This document shows, one piece after another, positions 58,330 to 64,000 of a stretch of DNA of 64,000 nucleotides (positions are counted from its first letter, which is position 1; each line of letters opens with the position of its first letter). The DNA is from Aquilaria yunnanensis. Taxonomy: Eukaryota > Streptophyta > Magnoliopsida > Malvales > Thymelaeaceae. The translations under genes were made by a program, and so were the position numbers. The DNA is taken from assembly GCA_039654915.1 (NCBI GenBank), contig CM077596.1, positions 72,479,751 through 72,543,750 of the forward strand, in the 5' to 3' direction. Under the pieces are notes generated by a model. It was not told where the DNA came from. It saw only the letters and a program-made list of their open reading frames with translations, and did not search any database.

Positions 58330-58920
58330 GTTTCATTATGGGAGCCTACTTGTTCTATCAATTGAATGAGACTTTAGAGCTTGAGTATTATGGTAAAGGA
58401 ATAGGGTTTGTTGATTAGTGCCAAAGGGACAAGCTTTTGTTGTTGGAGAAATATTTGATAATTAAGAAGTTAACGGTTGCTGTTGGGGATGTTGGTTTGT
58501 ATTATTTTTAGAGGAAGCTAGGTAAAAGCATAACAGATGGCCTAGTCAACTTATTTACTGACTTGCAGCTATTAGAGTTGGCTAACTCCATTGTACCAAA
58601 TCAATTGAGGTTTACCTTCAAAAGAAGAGTTTAGCATATTTAGTTGTGGATCAATGTCAGAAGGAAATTATGAGGGAAGTAAGTACAGGGCAGAGAACTG
58701 ATCAAATGCAGCATGACATTGATGAAAAAGCAAGTGATATAAGATCAGATGTAGGATTTGATTTAAGGTTAGATTTTGTTGATAATCAAAATGATGTATC
58801 GTATGAGGATGCGTCAGATGATGACTTAATTGATGAATCTGTGGACTTAGTGCCTGAGAGAAGGCTATCCTAAAGTGCCAAAATAAATGAGGGGAAGGGG
58901 AAAAAGATACTGGTTGCTGA
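58330..58920 (+). pseudogene. MULE transposase N-terminal remnant (PB1-like plus acidic region)
   Basis: The plus strand reads LFYQLNETLELEYYGKGIGF, then KLGKSITDGLVNLFTDLQLL (about 58522-58581): the layout of the N-terminal PB1-like region of plant MURA-type transposases, where a conserved 'L-DGL--L--D-D---L' segment follows a hydrophobic block. An acidic stretch (DNQNDVSYEDASDDDLIDES, about 58780-58842) follows, as in those proteins. Stops interrupt it at about 58417, 58510 and 58633. The catalytic DDE and SWIM parts were not found. Confidence 0.55.
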
Positions 58921-59999
58921 TGCTGGGGATGGAGAAGATAATGTTACAGCAGTAAGTAGTGAGTTGCATAGAGGATGTGGGAGTATAGATTTTCTTGTTA
59001 ACATTTTCTTATGAGTTTTTGTCATGAGTTGTTTATTAATGTGGTTCTACTTTTGGCTATGCAAGGTTCAAGTCAAGCTGGAGAGTGCAAGTCAAGAAAT
59101 TGTTGACATGTCTCAGCCATTGCCACAAAGATGAAAACTTCTAGTGAGTATTAGTCATCCTTTCTTGGTAAAATGTAATGGTTAGATTATGAAATACTTG
59201 TTGACATTATAATGCACAGGTTAAAAGAGGGGCAGAAGCTGGGGCAAGGGGCAATCGAGAGGTGATGAGCCAACCATTACCTAGAAGCAAAAACTCTTAG
59301 CCTGAATGACAAAGTTAATGGGCATTTTGTAGCTTGAATGATTTCTTGTAAAATGCCAAATTAGATAGGCTTTTACTTGGGGTAAAAAGCCGAGTTGAAC
59401 AATTATCCAGGAGTTGTGGCATGGTTATTTTGTACAAAGGTAGTTTCTAAACTATTGCAAAACCTTCATTTTGTTAACATGAAGTTCACTTTATTGGCAT
59501 TCTGCTATTCTGTTATGTGTTAAGAATGTTCTGTATGTTTCTATTTGATCATGGAACTCTAAATAATGGGCAGAACTACCTGTTTATGCATGTTATGTTA
59601 CTACCAATTATTTTCCTCAAATACTATGTTTTGTGCACATATCTCAGAAAAGCCCTTCAAACTAGTAATAAAAAACATAACTCAAACAAAGCACAAAGCA
59701 GTAACAAAGGTATCTGCAACAAAGACCATTTCATTCATTTGAAAACAAAGTACAAGTCATCCTTTTCACATCATCACAACCCTTATTACAACAACAATAG
59801 CAAATGCATTGAACAACAATCTCATTATCAGTCATTCTTTTGTTCTACTTATAGCGCCTTTAAGCCTATCTAATTTCAAACAAACATTCTGTTCAAGCCT
59901 ATCTAACTTCAAGCAAACATTCTCTCCAACATAACTAGCCACAAAACCATCCTATATCACATTAGTCATTCCCCTACTTCGTCCACCTGAATGCCTCTA

Positions 60000-60330
60000 T
60001 CCCCCTACTTCATTCATGTTTCTCGGCACACGCCAACCCAAAAACCTTCATTTGTTGTCAACACAACAATAATACAACTTATTTGGATTCTTTTCTAGCC
60101 CAAAAAGCTTAATGATAGCACGACACCCACATTTACCCCATTTGTTTTCAAAGCATTGCCCTTTAGCTTCTAATTGATTCAAGCTGCTCATGGACATTTG
60201 ACATAAATTATAAGTTCTCAAAATATTGTATTCCAAGCATAAACCAACATTAACCCCAACTTTTACCAAAATCCCAAAATACACCACTTTCCTAATAAAA
60301 CTATAACATTCATAAACCATAGAATCAGAA
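60000..60330 (-). pseudogene. GRF-type zinc-finger fragment
   Basis: On minus KCGCRAIIKLFGLEKNPNKL, then YYCCVDNK, a stop, and RFLGW resemble the GRF zinc finger (C-x-C ... NP-R-Y--C ... F--W). Upstream residues to 60320 show no other domain. GRF-finger proteins with a membrane tail are numerous in plant genomes and are often found in transposon-rich DNA. The stop before the last Cys/Trp makes it non-functional. The call rests on a short motif. Confidence 0.45.
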
Positions 60331-60906
60331 GGAATAATACCTAATTATGCAACTGAAGACAAATTTTTGGTACCTTCCCTCCTCTTCAACATGCTTGTTT
60401 TGCACCCACTCTTGCTTATTTCAACTCCTTCACACCCCATCAAAGGACACAAACTGAAGAAGTTGAAAAATGAGATTGAAGTTGGTTTTAAATCCCTAAT
60501 TTAGGCCCACCCAATCCTAATTCATTAGCCACATCAACTTTCTGTCAAATGCAAACGCTCCCATAAATGGCAAGATGAATTAGCAACATTTAGATTGTTT
60601 TGGGACTATAGATGCAACTTTCAATACGTTCGAAATGAATAAGCAATAACTTAATTTGTTTCATTAAGACTATATCTTCAAATGGATTAAAATTCATAAA
60701 TTTTCCATAATTAAAATTTTGAATAAAGTAAGTATATCTAAAAAAAAAAAACATTTGGAAACCTGCTTGCCATAATTAAAAAATTTGAAAGAAGTAAATA
60801 TATCTCATAATTATCCAATCAAATCTTTAATCCAACAGACATGATTTTCCATTTTCATTTAAAGAAATGGAACATCTCTCCCTTCTTAATAACATCAACT
60901 AGGTGT

Positions 60907-62157
60907 CAGTGGTGGGCAGTAGGCCGACTCAGCTTAGGACCGACCTATCCTAGGCTTTAATTTGCCAGGCCTGGGGATGGCCTAGGAAAATGCGGGTTGG
61001 GTCTGGACTTGTATCGAGCTTTTTTTAAAAAAAGATTATTTAATTAACTTTGAATTACTAAGTTGTATTTGTCCTCTGAAACTGGTGGCCGCACCAGGAC
61101 ACAGATTAGTATGGTGATTTCTTATATGACGTTTAAGCATTCTGGCGTTAGAGTTCTTTTTGTGCACCAAGTTCTTGTTGCAATGTTTACATTTCCCGTG
61201 CCTCAATTCTCTTTCCTAAATGAGGTCAAAATACTCCCAACTCATGCAGTTAACTTTGAGGATTTACCTTTTGTTTGTGGATCGTTGGCCTTATAGTGAT
61301 GGCTTGTTCGCATCGGTTAGATCCCATCCTTTCCATCCAGATTCTCAACTAGGGTGGTCTCCACCTCTTTAATGTTGTCATCAGATAGTTGATTGTCAAG
61401 CCCTAAATCGTAATTTATCATATTGATTGATCGTCATCTTCCATATCTTAGATATGGACCCCTAGGTCTGCCTGCTAGGATCGGTGACGGAAAAAGCCTT
61501 TTATGCCAGTAATGCGAAATAAGGAACTATCAACACCCTTATTGGTAGCCTTACCCTTTCTTTTAATGCTATTAGTGAAAGAATAATAGTGGAGATGAAT
61601 AAGTGATGTGGAAGAGATTAGAAAAAGATTAATAAAAGATTAGTAAAAATGCTTGAGAGCTTGAACAAACTAAGAGAGAATGCAGGAGGGGAAGAAGAAA
61701 GATTGCAATTGTTGGTGTAAAGAAGTGTAGGAAATGATACTCTATTTATAGGGGAGCTCATATTTTTTTAGACTAAAAAGCTCTCAAAAACTAGTTATTA
61801 CATGTTGTTGGAATAAACAAAATGAGAATTTTAGGTGAAAATGTAAGCTGGAGCCTTAAGGGGTCAAGAGGATAATTTTACTAATTTTTTTAAATTTTAA
61901 AAAAGGGGCTATTAGAGGGAGTAACATAGCTAGCTCAGTCCGGCTTAGGACTGACGTACCTTGGCCAGAGCCTTGACATGGGTTGGCTTATGCTGGGCCC
62001 ATCTGTCACACCCCCTTCCTCAGGCTCATGAACAGCCCAACAAATCCCATGCCTCTCTCCAAGCTGAGTTGAGCAGTGCCTTGACCAGGGTGGGCTGGGT
62101 TTGACCCCAGGCTGGGCTTAAGCTGGGCTAAGTCGATCTGGTGTAGTGACTACATTT
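60907..62157. mobile_element. Inverted-repeat element flanked by a 9-bp direct repeat
   Basis: ACTAGGTGT lies on both sides (60898-60906 and 62158-62166). The left end reads CAGTGGTGGGCAGTAGGCCG; the right end on minus reads TAGTCACTACACCAGATCGA with only partial similarity. Both ends then carry 'gactcagcttagg / gacttagccc' and GGCTGGGC-rich text (60950-61010 and 61930-62140). No transposase. The duplication length suggests Mutator-type; hAT is an alternative. Confidence 0.5.
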
Positions 62158-62169
62158 ACTAGGTGTATG

Positions 62170-63580
62170 AGCACCTAGGTGTACCTTAGACTTTTACATA
62201 ATGTCCGATGGTCTCAACTATAAGGACGCCTGTAACTATAAGGACACCTATCACAATTTTAGAAAGAAGGTAAGAGAGAAGGGTGGATACCGATCCTTAG
62301 CCTTGGAAAATTATACAACTCGAGAATGTTTTTCGGGAAGTTGTGGCTGATCCTTTTGCTAATAAAGGAGCTATGTTAGTGGGCTTTTGCTGAGGAAGAA
62401 GCCATATATGTTTGTGGAGAGCATAAAGCAGTATTTTTTGAGTGAGCAAATCCCAAGATTGAAATGGTATGAAAAAAATCCTCAAGTGAGCCCAGTCTTT
62501 TCTCACTTATATTTTTTGTATTTTCTAGATGTTAGAATTACATATACAAAAATATAAATTGTCTCTACCATTTTAGATATATGGTCATACATTCATAAAT
62601 AATTGTTCATAGAAATAGATATTTTTTTCAATGCCACTTATATGTTACTATACGATTTGTCCATGTTCGTAATAATACAAAAATTAGATCAGAGCATTAT
62701 ATATAAATGTTCATACATACTGATATAGTTGCAAGTGTGAATAAACATGTAATTTGGCTAATTTATTTTAATTTAAATTAATTTAATCTGAAATGCGATG
62801 AAAGTCTAAACGATGATTATAAAAAAGAAAAATGGCATCCCTACCTACTTATTCATTATTGAATAAGGCTGGGCGCTACATGAAACGCGGCCCACGAGAG
62901 ATTATTTTGGTGTTCTTTTTTTTTTTTTTTTTGGGGTTTGTATGGCTCGCTGAGCCTACTGTCCCATTCCCATATGCCTTTTAAAGCTGCTCGAGTAGCG
63001 GCCCAGAACCAAATAATTTGCTCACTGGCTGAATATTAGACAGTTGCTCAACTACATCTACATCAACAAAGAAGAGAAAAAAAATGAAGACAGTTTTTCA
63101 ACTGCAGCAGATCCATCACAAAAAATGTTGAAACCAAATTCTATTTCTTACTCAATATTATGTCTATTTGATTTGGAATGGTTCTGGCTAGTCTTTGAAT
63201 TCTTGACCTGTTAGTTGCAGTTGAATAGTAGCACCTAGCTACTAACCACTTGGAGACCAAGTTGAAGGGTTGGGTTTCCTTTTGGGTATACTGAGTAAGT
63301 GAAAAAGCTATGCGAATTCAAGAGGTAATTAATTGGTAATACTCATATATATTTTGTATGGTATAGAATTGAGGTAGATCTTGCTTGTATTGTTCAGTTG
63401 AGCCATCAGTAATTACAGGTAGTTGATTTTAAACTGCTCCATTTATGAGCTTTTGGTCCATAATCTCAATTAATTTAAGGTACTTAATGATGGAGAATAT
63501 ATATATGTAAAAAGTTTGCATGCAGACGGGCTAATTAATTAATGGGTATATTTGAAGAAAATTTGATGGAGGTTATGGGA
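62170..63580. other. Intergenic DNA, no supported gene
   Basis: A poly-T run lies at 62918-62932. Nothing else was recognised. The right part is the 3' flank of the dioxygenase gene. Confidence 0.45.
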
Positions 63581-63582
63581 AT

Positions 63583-64000
63583 TTAGACTAGTTTGAAAGG
63601 GTCCAGTGTAGCCTCAGGATTTCCAGCAACAGACATGAAATTGAGCAGAAAATCCCGGTAGTGAAATGTTGTGTAGAGTGGGGGATGGGCAGCGTCCACC
63701 AGCTGCTTGGCCGGCTCTATCACGCAATCATCACAAGGATTGAAGAAGAAAGCGGCTGTTGTTCGAGCAAGGCTTGCGTTTGTCACCACCCGGTGCATGG
63801 CGCTTCTCACCTTGTTGTTACTAATTACCTGTCAAATAATCAGATTATTGCGCGCGATAACTTTTTATGCAAGTCATTGCTGGTTATATATATGAAAGAA
63901 CCGAACCGAGTCAAAATCCCAGACTATAATATTTAAAGTTAATGACCTGCAATTGGTGGCCAATGTTAATAACAAAGGCGTTGGGAAGAGGGTCAACGCC
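63583..64000 (-). CDS. 2-oxoglutarate/Fe(II)-dependent dioxygenase, last exons (cut by window)
   Basis: Two exons on minus: 63947 to beyond 64000, reading GVDPLPNAFVINIGHQLQ and ending at a GT donor (63945-63946), and 63583-63828, which opens after an AG at 63829-63830 with VISNNKVRSAMHRVVTN and ends at a TAA (63583-63585). This is the C-terminal part of the jelly-roll core of the plant DOXC class. The His at 63793-63795 is the distal iron ligand. The Arg at 63763-63765 (ARTTAAFF) is the 2-oxoglutarate-binding Arg; the usual R-x-S is R-T-T here. The HxD pair and N-terminus lie right of the window. The tail EPAKQLVDAAHPPLYTTF looks closest to hyoscyamine 6-hydroxylase-like and related specialised-metabolism enzymes, but the substrate cannot be told. 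Confidence 0.88.

Larger units (their letters stand above)
55975..60680 (+). mobile_element. Remains of a larger MULE, about 4.7 kb, with nested LTR
   Basis: The left arm near 55995-56100 ('gttgcttattcttcttagaa', 'cattagtcctaagactacat', 'cttattcattttaccatcca') matches, on minus, the stretch near 60650-60560 ('ttgcttattcatttcgaacg', 'tctatagtcccaaaacaatc', 'gctaattcatcttgccattt'). These are diverged long inverted repeats. Between them lie a MULE transposase N-terminal remnant (58330-58920), a GRF-like zinc finger on minus and an LTR-like insert. Ends and target duplication are too decayed to fix. Confidence 0.55.

Noticed and set aside
62297..62506. 70-codon minus-strand ORF as a retroelement or gene remnant
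   Set aside because: A faint likeness to an RNase H tail was too short to support.
1..64000. tRNA, rRNA, snRNA or riboswitch genes
   Set aside because: None recognised on either strand; the only pol III-like boxes belong to the SINE candidate.

Overview
This is a nuclear segment from a flowering plant, almost certainly a eudicot. It is AT-rich and gene-poor. Spliced genes have canonical GT/AG introns, the transposon families are those of plants, a chloroplast psaA piece sits in nuclear DNA, and two AP2/ERF genes carry the plant EDLL motif. The species cannot be fixed from the sequence. Three host loci are recognisable with confidence: two intronless small ERF genes (46732-47163 plus, 50463-50870 minus) arranged tail to tail, and the last exons of a 2-oxoglutarate/Fe(II) dioxygenase on the minus strand at the right edge (63583-64000, cut by the window). 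Nearly everything else is transposable elements, many nested and several carrying gene-like DNA.

Layout. 1-8740: the 3' two thirds of a decayed Ty3/gypsy element of Tat type (protease, reverse transcriptase, RNase H, integrase on plus; an antisense extra ORF on minus; a 484-bp tandem duplication of that ORF's 5' region; an LTR-like end). 9533-11745: a Mutator-like element with long terminal inverted repeats, interrupted by a 675-bp hAT element with a perfect 8-bp target duplication. 12905-14050: two foldback repeats. 14182-20948: a 6.8-kb CACTA element with a CAT target duplication on both sides, holding most of a CDKF;4-like protein kinase gene with its introns (17179-20259) but without the 5' exons. 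20952-33000: AT-rich DNA with a Mutator-type arm, a segmental duplication containing a 77-bp MITE and a SINE candidate, a 3 x 92-bp tandem repeat, further inverted-repeat elements and mariner/Stowaway-type elements. 33040-34731: a CACTA-like element holding a GA-rich array and a degenerate telomere-like CCCTAAA tract. 34900-41620: two pieces of an L1 LINE on minus (RNase H end and reverse-transcriptase end) separated by about 4.5 kb with a probable solo LTR.

43136-45874: two Mutator-like elements; the second (44771-45874) has near-perfect termini, an exact 9-bp target duplication and a GC-rich interior, a Pack-MULE candidate. 46476-51000: the ERF pair with promoters, separated by two Stowaway-type elements and a CACTA end. 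52231-53191: a hAT element with an exact 8-bp duplication. 54116-55069: a Mutator-like element with an exact 10-bp duplication. 55644-55946: the psaA nuclear insert. About 55975-60680: remains of a larger MULE with a transposase N-terminal region, a GRF-type zinc finger and an inserted LTR. 60907-62157: an element flanked by a 9-bp direct repeat. 62170-63580: nothing recognised.

The main theme is gene-fragment capture and nesting by DNA transposons around a small cluster of stress-type ERF genes. All family assignments come from reading translations and repeat ends by eye; no database search was possible.
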